From: Actinotignum schaalii FB123-CNA-2
Lineage (GTDB): Bacteria; Actinomycetota; Actinomycetes; Actinomycetales; Actinomycetaceae
Direction: 5' to 3'
Length of the DNA: 51,343 nt
Assembly (NCBI RefSeq): GCF_000411135.1
Contig: NZ_KE150262.1
Location: 1-51,343 of the forward strand
The notes under the pieces are model-generated. The model ran no database searches and was not told the origin of the DNA. It saw only the letters and a list, made by a program, of their open reading frames with translations. A program made the position numbers and the translations under genes. Shown here piece by piece: positions 21,726-29,205 of the stretch (positions are counted from its first letter, which is position 1; each line of letters starts with the position of its first letter).

Positions 21726-21743
21726 TTTTCCTCCATGTGTTTG

Positions 21744-22517
21744 TCAACTTCTTACTCGCATCATCGAGAACTGAAAACGTCCCTCGCGGAAATACGTCTT
21801 GGCGAACAGAATCGGCAAATGATCTCTATCAAAATGCAACTGGTACAACCCTAAGAATGACTCGTCACGAGCTTCGTGTTGCATCCCAAAATCGCTCCCT
21901 ACAACCGCATGTAGATCGGTCGAGGCGTATTTGATCGAGTGCCCCACAAGATCGCATAGTGCAAAAATCGAGCCGTGTATCGACTGCACATCGAATCCAG
22001 GAGGGAAGATTCCGGCGCGTATGACTTCGAACGATACCGAAACCATCGCTTTATTCGCTTCTACTTCACGACGAGTTTCGATAACTGGTTCATCATCCTC
22101 GAGACGCAGTAGCTTTATTTCTGTTTCGGTTGCCGCACGGAGACGTTTTTCGGTATATCGAATCGTTGGATCCATCCCCGCTGACGCAATTGTCTGAGTC
22201 ATCGATGTTAACTCTGAGAGGTTAGAAGCCATCACCGCTTGCACGTCAGTAACAAAGGTTCCTGAGCCCCGGCGACGAATAACTAAACCCTGAGCGGCCA
22301 ACTCTTGTAATGCCGACCGCAAGGTATTTCGAGATACCCCAAGTTCCGCTGCAAGCACCGGTTCAGAGTCCAGCGCTTCGCCCGGTTCCCACTCACCCGA
22401 ATGGATTCTCTTTCTTAGAACCGATGCCACTTCCGCGGCCGCACCGACATTGGGGGCGCGTGTGACCACTGGAGTTACCGGGTTATCAGAATGCGGATAA
22501 ATAGGGCTCAGAGTCAT
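21744..22517 (-). CDS. GntR-family regulator with UTRA domain (HutC subfamily)
   Basis: 257 residues. The N-terminal winged helix-turn-helix (about 28-90) has RKRIHSGEWEPGEALDSE, ELGVSRNTLRSALQELAAQG (recognition helix) and RRGSGTFV. Residues 100-250 form a UTRA ligand-binding domain of the HutC group, which usually senses a sugar phosphate or metabolite of the pathway it controls. It lies inside the operon, between the cupin (one base gap) and the aldolase, so it is very likely the local regulator. The direct repeats upstream of mtnA (28767-28827) are the natural binding candidates. Confidence 0.87.
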   Translation of the reverse strand: MTLSPIYPHSDNPVTPVVTRAPNVGAAAEVASVLRKRIHSGEWEPGEALDSEPVLAAELGVSRNTLRSALQELAAQGLVIRRRGSGTFVTDVQAVMASNLSELTSMTQTIASAGMDPTIRYTEKRLRAATETEIKLLRLEDDEPVIETRREVEANKAMVSVSFEVIRAGIFPPGFDVQSIHGSIFALCDLVGHSIKYASTDLHAVVGSDFGMQHEARDESFLGLYQLHFDRDHLPILFAKTYFREGRFQFSMMRVRS

Positions 22518-22518
22518 A

Positions 22519-22968
22519 TCATTTCCCTTCGTCGTGCTTTTGCAATGACTTTATCCCATAGGCATCCTGCATCTCCTTACTTGCGATTTCGAACCCTTCC
22601 CAAGAAAAGCCTGGGGCCATAGTTGTACCCAGGAGAGTCCACTCTCCTAGAGACATCGATCCTTGCCACACGCCAGCTTTCACCACGTGCTGAGGTCGCT
22701 GTCCTGCCCTCAAATCGTTCCCGAGTATCGTTTCCCTGCGTTCACCGCTTTCATCTATTTCGACTAGAAGCAACGGTGCCCCGGCATACCAGTGATATAC
22801 CTCGGGACCGCTCAATCTGTGGAGTTCAGACCACTGATCTCCACCCACGAGGTAGTAGATCGCCGTGGAATACTCATCCGCATAGGTTTGCCGATGCAGT
22901 CCTCCTTCCTGGTCAAGCTCAGAAAGATCTAGCAGCTGTGCAATTTCCTCACGTGTCAATGGATTCAC
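22519..22968 (-). CDS. DUF985 (cupin-5) family protein
   Basis: 149-residue single-domain cupin of the DUF985/cupin_5 family (YML079w-like beta barrel). Conserved pieces: GGLHRQTYADE, STAIYYLV, SELHRL with SGPEVYHWYAGAPL, GQRPQHVVKAGVWQGS, TLLGTTMAPGFSWEGFEIA. No catalytic function is settled for the family; the fold resembles sugar epimerases and binds small molecules. The start is the GTG at 22968: AAGGAGGAGA stands seven bases before it, and the longer frame would begin within the basic C-terminus of the permease. It overlaps the permease stop by 20 bases, so it belongs to the transporter operon. Its role in nucleoside or sugar-phosphate breakdown is inferred from context only. Confidence 0.8.
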   Translation of the reverse strand: MNPLTREEIAQLLDLSELDQEGGLHRQTYADEYSTAIYYLVGGDQWSELHRLSGPEVYHWYAGAPLLLVEIDESGERRETILGNDLRAGQRPQHVVKAGVWQGSMSLGEWTLLGTTMAPGFSWEGFEIASKEMQDAYGIKSLQKHDEGK

Positions 22969-23869
22969 GTTTCGTCTCCTCCTTCTTTTTCTTGACAAAA
23001 TTCACTGTCGTAAGCAATAGCGCTAGCAAAGTAACGACATACGGTGCGGCATCGGTTACCTGCGTCGGAATCCCAATTCCCTGCGCTCGGAAACCAAGCG
23101 CTTCAGCCGTACCAAAGAGGGCCGCGGCACCGAGAACCCCAATAGGATGAGAACGTGCGAGCATGACTGCCACAACCGCAATCCACCCACGCCCAGCGGA
23201 CATCTCTTCAGAGAATTGCACAACGTTCCCCAATGCCAGCTGAGCACCACCTAGTCCGCACAGGAGGCCCGAAATGATGACCGCAGCGTACTTGTACGAA
23301 ACGGGATTCACGCCAAGGGTTTGTGCCGCGAGTGGCTTTTCTCCAACCCCACGAAGCCGCAACCCAAGTGGCGTACGGAAGATAACGATCCATGCGACGA
23401 AAACAAGTACGAATGCGAGGTAGCCCAGCACCGTTTGACTGAATAGCGCATTTCCAATCCACGGAATGTCACTGAGCAAGGGGATCGAATAGGTTTTCAA
23501 TCCTACGATCCGCGGATCCACGAAGGTACCCGATGTGTGGAAAAGCCCCACCAAAAGGAAGGAGGTGACGCCCGTCGCCAGAATATTCATAGCGACGCCA
23601 ATAACGATTGGTTCCGCCCCGCGGTTGACGCTCCCATAGGCCAAGATCAATGTAAAGACTCCCGCAGCAAACATGCCTCCCAGCGCACCCGGGAAAGCAC
23701 TGCCGGTGTAATACGAAGTTGCCACCGCAAAGAAGCACCCGATCAAGAGTTGCCCCTCAAGCGCAATATTGAATATGCCTGCTTTATCGCAGATCAAACC
23801 GCCGAGCGCAGCAAACAAAATTGGAATAAGAGCTCGAACAATAGAATCGATGAGTGCAGCATCAAACAT
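22949..23869 (-). CDS. nucleoside ABC transporter permease (BMP-type system), subunit 2
   Basis: 306 residues, about eight to nine hydrophobic segments, BPD_transp_2 family. Motifs: LFAALGGLICDKAGIFNIALEGQLLIGCF near the N-terminus (shared with NupQ/YufQ-like permeases), FRTPLGLRLRGVGEKPLAA (the EAA-like cytoplasmic coupling loop) and GAAALFGTAEALGF. It ends in a run of lysines. It is the second of two permeases; together with the ATPase and BMP lipoprotein upstream it forms a nucleoside importer like B. subtilis NupNOPQ. The start abuts the first permease's stop (shared base at 23869). Confidence 0.9.
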   Translation of the reverse strand: MFDAALIDSIVRALIPILFAALGGLICDKAGIFNIALEGQLLIGCFFAVATSYYTGSAFPGALGGMFAAGVFTLILAYGSVNRGAEPIVIGVAMNILATGVTSFLLVGLFHTSGTFVDPRIVGLKTYSIPLLSDIPWIGNALFSQTVLGYLAFVLVFVAWIVIFRTPLGLRLRGVGEKPLAAQTLGVNPVSYKYAAVIISGLLCGLGGAQLALGNVVQFSEEMSAGRGWIAVVAVMLARSHPIGVLGAAALFGTAEALGFRAQGIGIPTQVTDAAPYVVTLLALLLTTVNFVKKKKEETKRESIDT

Positions 23870-25068
23870 TACTTCTCGCCTCCTTCAGCAAAGGCGTATT
23901 TTTCGGCCTGAGATTGTGATGGCGATGTATTACCTGTCGTTTCATCATCAGGGTCTATCTTCTGCTTCTTCTTGAAGGACGGAAGCGCAACCCTGAATAC
24001 GATCAAAACGATAACGACGCCCTGAATTACGGCAGCAATCTGGGGAGACATTCCCAAACCTCGGCTCATTGAACCAGCGCCTGCCATAATGGCACCGAAG
24101 AACAACCCCGCAATAAGAACTGCGTAAGGACGGTACAGGGCTAGAAGTGCAACCATCAAGCCGGTCCATGCGTACCCGGACGATAGCAGAGCTCCGTCAA
24201 TAAGACGTGTTTCGGGAGCTCCGATCGTTAGCATCACGCCAACAAGCCCGGCTATCCCACCGGACAGAGCCATAACTTGGAGGCTGAGCTTCCGCTCACT
24301 CCCACCGCCGTACCGAATGAACATTGGATTCTTGCCGTTGAGGCCGGATTCATATCCAAAAATGGTATTCCGGTTCACGTACGCCATTCCGATCACGACT
24401 AGGAGAATGATAACGAATGACCAATTCACAGAATTACCGATAGTGGAAATGAAGTTACCTCGTCCAAGGCTTTCCGATATCGACTTGCCGAGCCCGGATT
24501 TCAAGGGGAGAAGCATGGGGATCTGAACGTCAAGAGATATCTGTTCCGAGGCAACCATCTGCGATGACTGGTCTTTCAACGGGTATCGAATCATCCACGA
24601 CGCGAAGAAGCGAGCCGGATATGAGAGTAGAAGCGACGTGATGAGGATTGGTACCCCGGGCCAGAACTGCAAAACACCAGAGAGCAACGCCCAGAGCATT
24701 CCGCCGATAATGCCACCGAGAATGGCACATAGCATGACAAGCATGCCGGGACCAGGCATATAGAGAGCCACCATGCCGCCCACTAGCCCGCCCATGATCA
24801 TTTGACCTTCAGTGCCGATGTTTAGAATCCCGGATCGGAAAGCAACCGCTGTCGCCATTGCCATTCCAGTAAGAGGAATCGCTCGCTGAATTGCATTCGT
24901 CACTCCGGCAGAGGTAAGGAATGAGCCCTCTGCCATCGTTTTATAGGCATCTGTGGGTGAATACCCCGCAGCAGCGATAAATATCGCTCCGATTATAAAC
25001 GCAGCAAGAATTGACAGAGGAATCGGCCCCGCCAACCAACGCAAAGTCGCGTTCATTTTAGTCTTCAT
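23869..25068 (-). CDS. nucleoside ABC transporter permease (BMP-type system), subunit 1
   Basis: 399 residues with about ten hydrophobic segments, BPD_transp_2 family (NupP/YufP type). AFRSGILNIGTEGQMIMGG is the conserved N-terminal block; GYESGLNGKNPMFIRYGG is the cytoplasmic coupling loop, followed by GGIAGLVGVM. A charged cytoplasmic tail (KKKQKIDPDDETTG) ends the protein. The start overlaps the ATPase stop by 11 bases; a second ATG four codons in is also possible. Confidence 0.9.
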   Translation of the reverse strand: MKTKMNATLRWLAGPIPLSILAAFIIGAIFIAAAGYSPTDAYKTMAEGSFLTSAGVTNAIQRAIPLTGMAMATAVAFRSGILNIGTEGQMIMGGLVGGMVALYMPGPGMLVMLCAILGGIIGGMLWALLSGVLQFWPGVPILITSLLLSYPARFFASWMIRYPLKDQSSQMVASEQISLDVQIPMLLPLKSGLGKSISESLGRGNFISTIGNSVNWSFVIILLVVIGMAYVNRNTIFGYESGLNGKNPMFIRYGGGSERKLSLQVMALSGGIAGLVGVMLTIGAPETRLIDGALLSSGYAWTGLMVALLALYRPYAVLIAGLFFGAIMAGAGSMSRGLGMSPQIAAVIQGVVIVLIVFRVALPSFKKKQKIDPDDETTGNTSPSQSQAEKYAFAEGGEK

Positions 25069-26578
25069 TGTTTAGTACACCTCCTGCCATGAGTAGGCCC
25101 AGCTTGCTTTCAGTGGCTTCGCCAACTGGCATCTCGGCTACTATCTCGCCTTCATACATGACGGCAACGCGAGTGGATAGCGAGAGAATCTCACTGAGTT
25201 CCGCGCTAATCAGGAGAATTCCACCACCAGCATCTCGATAGTGGGTCAACGTCGAATGGATAAACTCAATAGCTCCAATGTCAACACCACGGGTTGGCTG
25301 CTCCGCTACTAATAGTGGTGAGTTGTATTCCAATTCGCGCGCAATGAGTATCTTTTGCAGATTTCCACCAGAAAGGGTGCCAACCGCAATACTCTCATTC
25401 GCGATCTTGACTGAGAATTTCTCAATAAGCCGTCGTGCGAAAGATGCACGGGCAGTGCGATCAATGATTCCTTTCCGTTTAGTCAATTCTTTGCTGCGAT
25501 GGTGCCCCATTGCTAGATTCTCTTCAGCAGATGCATCGGGCGCCGCGCCCACGCCTTGCCTATCTTCCGGGATATACGAAAGTCCCTTTTCGCGCCGTTT
25601 CCGCACAGTTGCTCTAGTAACATCAGATCCCGATATGGCTACTGAACCGCTCGTGATTGGAATCAGACCCGCGATGGCACTCGCTAATTCGCTTTGTCCA
25701 TTTCCGGCTACTCCAGCTATTCCAAGAATTTCTCCCTCGCGAACTTCGAGCGAGAGATTACGAACTTTCGCTTGCTTTTGGGAGTCTTGAACGCAGAGGT
25801 TCTTCACCTCAAGCACCGTGCGTCCCGGAGCGAGTTGGGAGGGCGCCTGCGTAAGGTCAACATCACGCCCCGTCATCGCGTGCGTGACTGATTCCGGAGT
25901 TGCTTCAGCAGTATTCATTCGAGCTACCACTTGCCCATCTCGCAAAACAGTAACCCGATCAGAGATTTCCATAACCTCACGGAGTTTGTGGGTAATAAGA
26001 ATGATCGTCTGACCCTGCTTCTTGAGCTGCCGCAAAACATCAAATAATTGGTCTGTTTCTTGCGGCGTCAACACGGCCGTTGGTTCATCCAGGATCAATA
26101 CCTTCGCACCTCGATAGAGAACCTTAATGATCTCGGCGCGTTGCAGAAGACCTACCGGCGCATCTGCTACGCGCATAAGTGGATCAACATCCAAACCAAA
26201 ACGTTGCGCGTAACTTTCAACAATTTCGACAGCTTCAGACCGATTAATCAATCCTCCGGTTGTTGGTTCCTTTCGGAACACAACATTCTCAGCAACCGTC
26301 ATGGACGGGAACATCTGGAACTCTTGGAATACCATTCCAATTCCTGCCCTGATGGCATCCAGAGGGCTTGCGAAGTGGACTTCCTTCCCATCGAGGAAGA
26401 TCGAACCTTCATCCGGAGTGTAAAGTCCAGACAGGATAGACATCAGGACTGATTTCCCCGCGCCGTTCTCGCCCATGAGCGCATGAATCTCACCCTTATT
26501 CACCGAAAAAGTGACGTTCTTATTCGCCTGGACACCGGGGAAGGATTTTGTGATGCCTCTCATTTCGATATCAAGCAT
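25058..26578 (-). CDS. nucleoside ABC transporter ATP-binding protein, two cassettes
   Basis: About 506 residues with two fused ABC domains, as in the sugar/nucleoside (CUT2, BMP) ATPases. Cassette 1: Walker A GENGAGKSV (about 38), Walker B KVLILDEPTAVL. The signature is degenerate (VGLLQRAEI), as usual for this group. Cassette 2: Walker A is replaced by GVAGNGQSE, signature LSGGNLQK is intact, Walker B is LLVAEQPTRGVD. So only one composite site is likely to hydrolyse ATP. I place the start at 26578 because GGGAGG directly abuts the ATG at 26584 and is correctly spaced only for the second ATG. Confidence 0.92.
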   Translation of the reverse strand: MLDIEMRGITKSFPGVQANKNVTFSVNKGEIHALMGENGAGKSVLMSILSGLYTPDEGSIFLDGKEVHFASPLDAIRAGIGMVFQEFQMFPSMTVAENVVFRKEPTTGGLINRSEAVEIVESYAQRFGLDVDPLMRVADAPVGLLQRAEIIKVLYRGAKVLILDEPTAVLTPQETDQLFDVLRQLKKQGQTIILITHKLREVMEISDRVTVLRDGQVVARMNTAEATPESVTHAMTGRDVDLTQAPSQLAPGRTVLEVKNLCVQDSQKQAKVRNLSLEVREGEILGIAGVAGNGQSELASAIAGLIPITSGSVAISGSDVTRATVRKRREKGLSYIPEDRQGVGAAPDASAEENLAMGHHRSKELTKRKGIIDRTARASFARRLIEKFSVKIANESIAVGTLSGGNLQKILIARELEYNSPLLVAEQPTRGVDIGAIEFIHSTLTHYRDAGGGILLISAELSEILSLSTRVAVMYEGEIVAEMPVGEATESKLGLLMAGGVLNNED

Positions 26579-26602
26579 TGGCATCCTCCCTTCTTACAAA
26601 AC

Positions 26603-26638
26603 TGGAGTGGGGCCGTGTAGGTTTCCAGCCCCACTCCA
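26603..26638 (-). terminator. intercistronic hairpin between the BMP and ATPase genes
   Basis: 11-bp perfect stem, TGGAGTGGGGC paired with GCCCCACTCCA, with a 14-base loop, just after the substrate-binding protein stop. No U tract follows in the direction of reading, and the operon continues. It looks like the attenuating or 3'-stabilising stem often found after binding-protein genes, giving more binding protein than ATPase. Confidence 0.6.
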
Positions 26639-26644
26639 TTGGGA

Positions 26645-27706
26645 TTAGTTAAACTTGCCGGTTGCGTCAGGTGGCGTGATTTCGCCGTCGATAATTTTTT
26701 GCTTGATTTCCGCAAGCTTCGCAACCACATCAGGATGATCCATGACCGTGCATTGCGATTCGGCCGCACCCGGAGCGAGCGAAACAAGATCCATTCCGCC
26801 TTCTGCCAAGCCGAAGGATGAGAATGATTCAGCCTGTCCAGCATCAATCTTGTCGATAAGTTGTGGAATCAGCGAATCCATGAGTTTCAGAGTGCCGTCA
26901 CCAACTCCGCCAGGAGTCAGCGGGCACTGATTCACATCTACGCCGTACCCGGTTACACCGCCACTTCCAGTCGCCTCAAAAATGCCACCGTTGGATCCGG
27001 AAGCTACCGCGAAGATATGGTCCACTCCCTGAGCAACTAAAGCAGATGCCTGCTCCTTGGCTCGTGCAGGATCGGAGAAGGGACTGTCACCGCCGATGAA
27101 CAGCTGTTGGTCGGAGACCGCAGGATTGGCAGCCTTGGCTCCCGCTGCGTACGCATCGGTGTACCGGTGAATGAACGGAATGTCCACCGCTCCGACCGAG
27201 CCTACGCGATTGCTCTTTGTGAGCAACCCCGCCTCATATCCAAGTAGATAGGCAGCTTCGTGCTCGCGGAAGACTGCACAGTACATATTTGACGGGTAGG
27301 GGCCCGGCGGGCAGTCGTCAATGTGAATGAACTTCTGGTCCGGATAACGTTCCGCATATTCGAACGCCACATCAGTGTAGGAATACGTAATCGTTACGAT
27401 ATAGTCAGGGTTTTCGGCAATCGCTTGATCCATATTTTGCCGGATCGAGGTCTGGTCTGAATTTCCCTCATAAACCTTGGCGGTTCCACCGTGCTTTTCG
27501 GCGGCTTTTTCAACACCAATCTTTCCTGATTCCAGGAACTTGTTTACACCGATGGGATCATTTGTCAGGTAAATATAAGTAGGGCCATCAGAACCGCCAT
27601 TAGCAGTTCCGTTATCGGCGTTGTCACTTCCACCGCACCCAGTGAGTGACAGGGCAGCGACACCTAAGATAGCCGCAAGCTTTGACTTCGCCTTTGAAGT
27701 AGCCAC
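26645..27706 (-). CDS. BMP-family nucleoside-binding lipoprotein
   Basis: 353-residue substrate-binding protein of the BmpA/Med/PnrA family. The signal peptide ends in the lipobox SLTGC (Cys at about 24), followed by a Gly/Asn/Asp linker. The mature part keeps family blocks: VTITYSYTDVAFEYAERYPDQ, YLLGYEAGLLTKSNRVGSVG, IFAVASGSNGGIFEA and GYGVDVNQ. Characterised members bind purine and pyrimidine nucleosides, so nucleosides are the likely cargo. It is the second gene of the operon, 21 bases after mtnA. Confidence 0.92.
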   Translation of the reverse strand: MATSKAKSKLAAILGVAALSLTGCGGSDNADNGTANGGSDGPTYIYLTNDPIGVNKFLESGKIGVEKAAEKHGGTAKVYEGNSDQTSIRQNMDQAIAENPDYIVTITYSYTDVAFEYAERYPDQKFIHIDDCPPGPYPSNMYCAVFREHEAAYLLGYEAGLLTKSNRVGSVGAVDIPFIHRYTDAYAAGAKAANPAVSDQQLFIGGDSPFSDPARAKEQASALVAQGVDHIFAVASGSNGGIFEATGSGGVTGYGVDVNQCPLTPGGVGDGTLKLMDSLIPQLIDKIDAGQAESFSSFGLAEGGMDLVSLAPGAAESQCTVMDHPDVVAKLAEIKQKIIDGEITPPDATGKFN

Positions 27707-27727
27707 GCTGTTCTCCTTAGCTAATTT

Positions 27728-28750
27728 CTATTTTGTGCGAATTGGTCCGAGAGGTACCGTTGCGAGTGTTTCACCACGATCAATACGAATGACTCTCCGA
27801 TCCGTGACAATAGCGGTGATATTCTCGTGCGGCGTCACGTCAAAAGCGGGATTAATAGCTTCTGTGCCTTCAGGAGCTGTCCGGACTCCGTGGAAGTTTG
27901 CAACTTCCTCGCTACCACGATCTTCGATCTTGATATCAGCACCCGTCTTCGTCGCCATGTCGATCGTAGATTCCGGAGCCACGATAATGACCGGAAGATT
28001 CATCGCCTTAGCGCCGAGCGACAGCGAGTAAGTACCAATTTTATTAGCAGTATCACCATTAGCTGCAATGCGATCTGCGCCGGCGAAGAACGCCTGGGCA
28101 AAGCCCCGACGAAGTAGGAAAGGCCCCGCGGAATCAACAATGAGTCGGTAAGGTGCTCCCATTTGCTGGAGTTCCCACGCGGTAAGCCGCGAGCCCTGCA
28201 GAAGGGGACGAGTTTCAACGGGAAGCGCTTCCTTGAGAGTTCCTCGCTCAAACATGGTCTGGATAACACCGAGGGCGGTTCCCCGCTCCACGCACGCCAA
28301 ACCACCGGTGTTGCAGACAGTCATAACCGAATGCTGCCCTTCACCAAGCAGTTCTTCCATAAGATCCGCGCCATATTGCCCCATGGAGTAACACGAAGCA
28401 ATGTCCTCATCGCGAATCTTGAGAGCTTCTTCCAGAATCCTGTCTTTACCTTTACTCGCGTACTGCATAACGCGTTTAACGCCCCAGGAAAGGTTGACGG
28501 CCGTCGGACGAGCATTTGCGAGGCGATCTGCAGCATCTTCTAAGTCACTTCCGCTCAAGCCCTGTTGAGCGACTAGTGCGACACCGAGCCCTCCAGACAC
28601 TCCGAGAGCGGGTGCACCGCGTACAGCCAGTCGCTTGATGTCGTCAATAAGCTCGTCAAGATCTGACACTTTTCGTACCACCAGTTCACCCGGCAGTTTC
28701 GTCTGGTCAATGAGTTCAATATGCCCATCGATCCAATCAATAGTCCTCAT
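27728..28750 (-). CDS. mtnA: methylthioribose-1-phosphate isomerase
   Basis: 340 residues, MtnA of the eIF2B-like superfamily, isomerising 5-methylthio- or 5-deoxy-ribose-1-phosphate to the ribulose-1-phosphate form. Diagnostic blocks: AVRGAPALGVSGGLG near residue 43, the catalytic Cys in TVCNTGGLAC (about 137), GADRIAANGDTANKIGTY with the catalytic Asp (about 224), and the C-terminal AFDVTP. It is the first gene of the long leftward operon and has a perfect AAGGAGG before the start. Co-occurrence with mtnP and a class II aldolase points to the DHAP-shunt use of MtnA instead of the full methionine salvage pathway. Confidence 0.93.
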   Translation of the reverse strand: MRTIDWIDGHIELIDQTKLPGELVVRKVSDLDELIDDIKRLAVRGAPALGVSGGLGVALVAQQGLSGSDLEDAADRLANARPTAVNLSWGVKRVMQYASKGKDRILEEALKIRDEDIASCYSMGQYGADLMEELLGEGQHSVMTVCNTGGLACVERGTALGVIQTMFERGTLKEALPVETRPLLQGSRLTAWELQQMGAPYRLIVDSAGPFLLRRGFAQAFFAGADRIAANGDTANKIGTYSLSLGAKAMNLPVIIVAPESTIDMATKTGADIKIEDRGSEEVANFHGVRTAPEGTEAINPAFDVTPHENITAIVTDRRVIRIDRGETLATVPLGPIRTK

Positions 28751-28766
28751 TGACTACCTCCTTCAT

Positions 28767-28827
28767 CTTGTAAGTTGTTCTACAAGCCTGTCACAGCTGT
28801 GCTATCTTGTCAATAAGTTGCTCTACA
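28767..28827. promoter_or_regulatory. divergent control region with two repeated operator-like sites
   Basis: Between mtnA and the divergent small membrane gene (122 bases) the sequence TAAGTTGYTCTACA occurs twice in direct orientation, at 28771-28784 and 28814-28827, 43 bases apart. The first lies in an imperfect dyad, CTTGTAAGTTGTTCTACAAG (28767-28786). A perfect 10-bp palindrome CACAGCTGTG (28792-28801) lies between them. On the minus strand TTGACA (28808-28813) is a full -35 match for the mtnA direction; on the plus strand TTGTCA (28807-28812) with TACATC 17 bases on could serve the other direction. These are likely sites for the GntR/UTRA regulator. Confidence 0.55.
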
Positions 28828-28872
28828 TCTACATCTATTGTTGGACATGTACTCACAAGGGGGTAAGTACGT

Positions 28873-29166
28873 ATGGATCAGAAAACGTTACTTGAGGCTT
28901 TCGGATGGCTAGGATCACTCCTTGTCGTTCTTTCGCTAATCCTGCCTAACCAAAGAAAGTTTCGCTTTTGGAACTTTGTCGGCAGCGGTATCGCCGCTAT
29001 TTACAACCTCATACTGGGCATTTGGCCTATGGTTATCATGAATACAGCAATCGTCGTCATTGATCTTTACTGGCTCCAACGACTCATGCGAGAGGAGCGT
29101 AACCCCCGGAAAGATGCAGATTCTGACGCGCATTCCCCGGCGTCAACACCCACTTCCAATACATAA
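28873..29166 (+). CDS. small membrane protein (YgjV / CBU_0592-like)
   Basis: 97 residues with about three hydrophobic segments: GWLGSLLVVLSLIL (10-24), FVGSGIAAIYNLILGIW (35-52) and VIMNTAIVVIDLYWL (54-69), then a charged, disordered Asp/Ser/Pro tail. The pattern (short loop PNQRKFRFWN between segments 1 and 2) resembles the small YgjV/CBU_0592-type membrane proteins, whose function is not known. Start at 28873 with AAGGGGG ten bases upstream. It is paired with the nucleoside hydrolase gene 39 bases downstream and divergent from the importer operon, so a part in nucleoside or base movement is possible but unproven. Confidence 0.72.
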   Translation: MDQKTLLEAFGWLGSLLVVLSLILPNQRKFRFWNFVGSGIAAIYNLILGIWPMVIMNTAIVVIDLYWLQRLMREERNPRKDADSDAHSPASTPTSNT

Positions 29167-29205
29167 GGACCTGCAAAGAAATTTCAACACCCACAGGAGT
29201 TTTCA

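Noticed and set aside
22519-22998. Cupin start at 22998 giving MSRKRRRRRN at the N-terminus
   Set aside because: That start lies upstream of the strong AAGGAGGAGA, which is correctly spaced only for the GTG at 22968; the basic residues are a by-product of the permease C-terminus and the ribosome site.
21105-28750. Complete methionine salvage (MtnK-MtnA-MtnB-MtnC-MtnD)
   Set aside because: Only MtnP, MtnA and a class II aldolase-fold protein are present; no kinase, enolase/phosphatase or dioxygenase gene is in the window.
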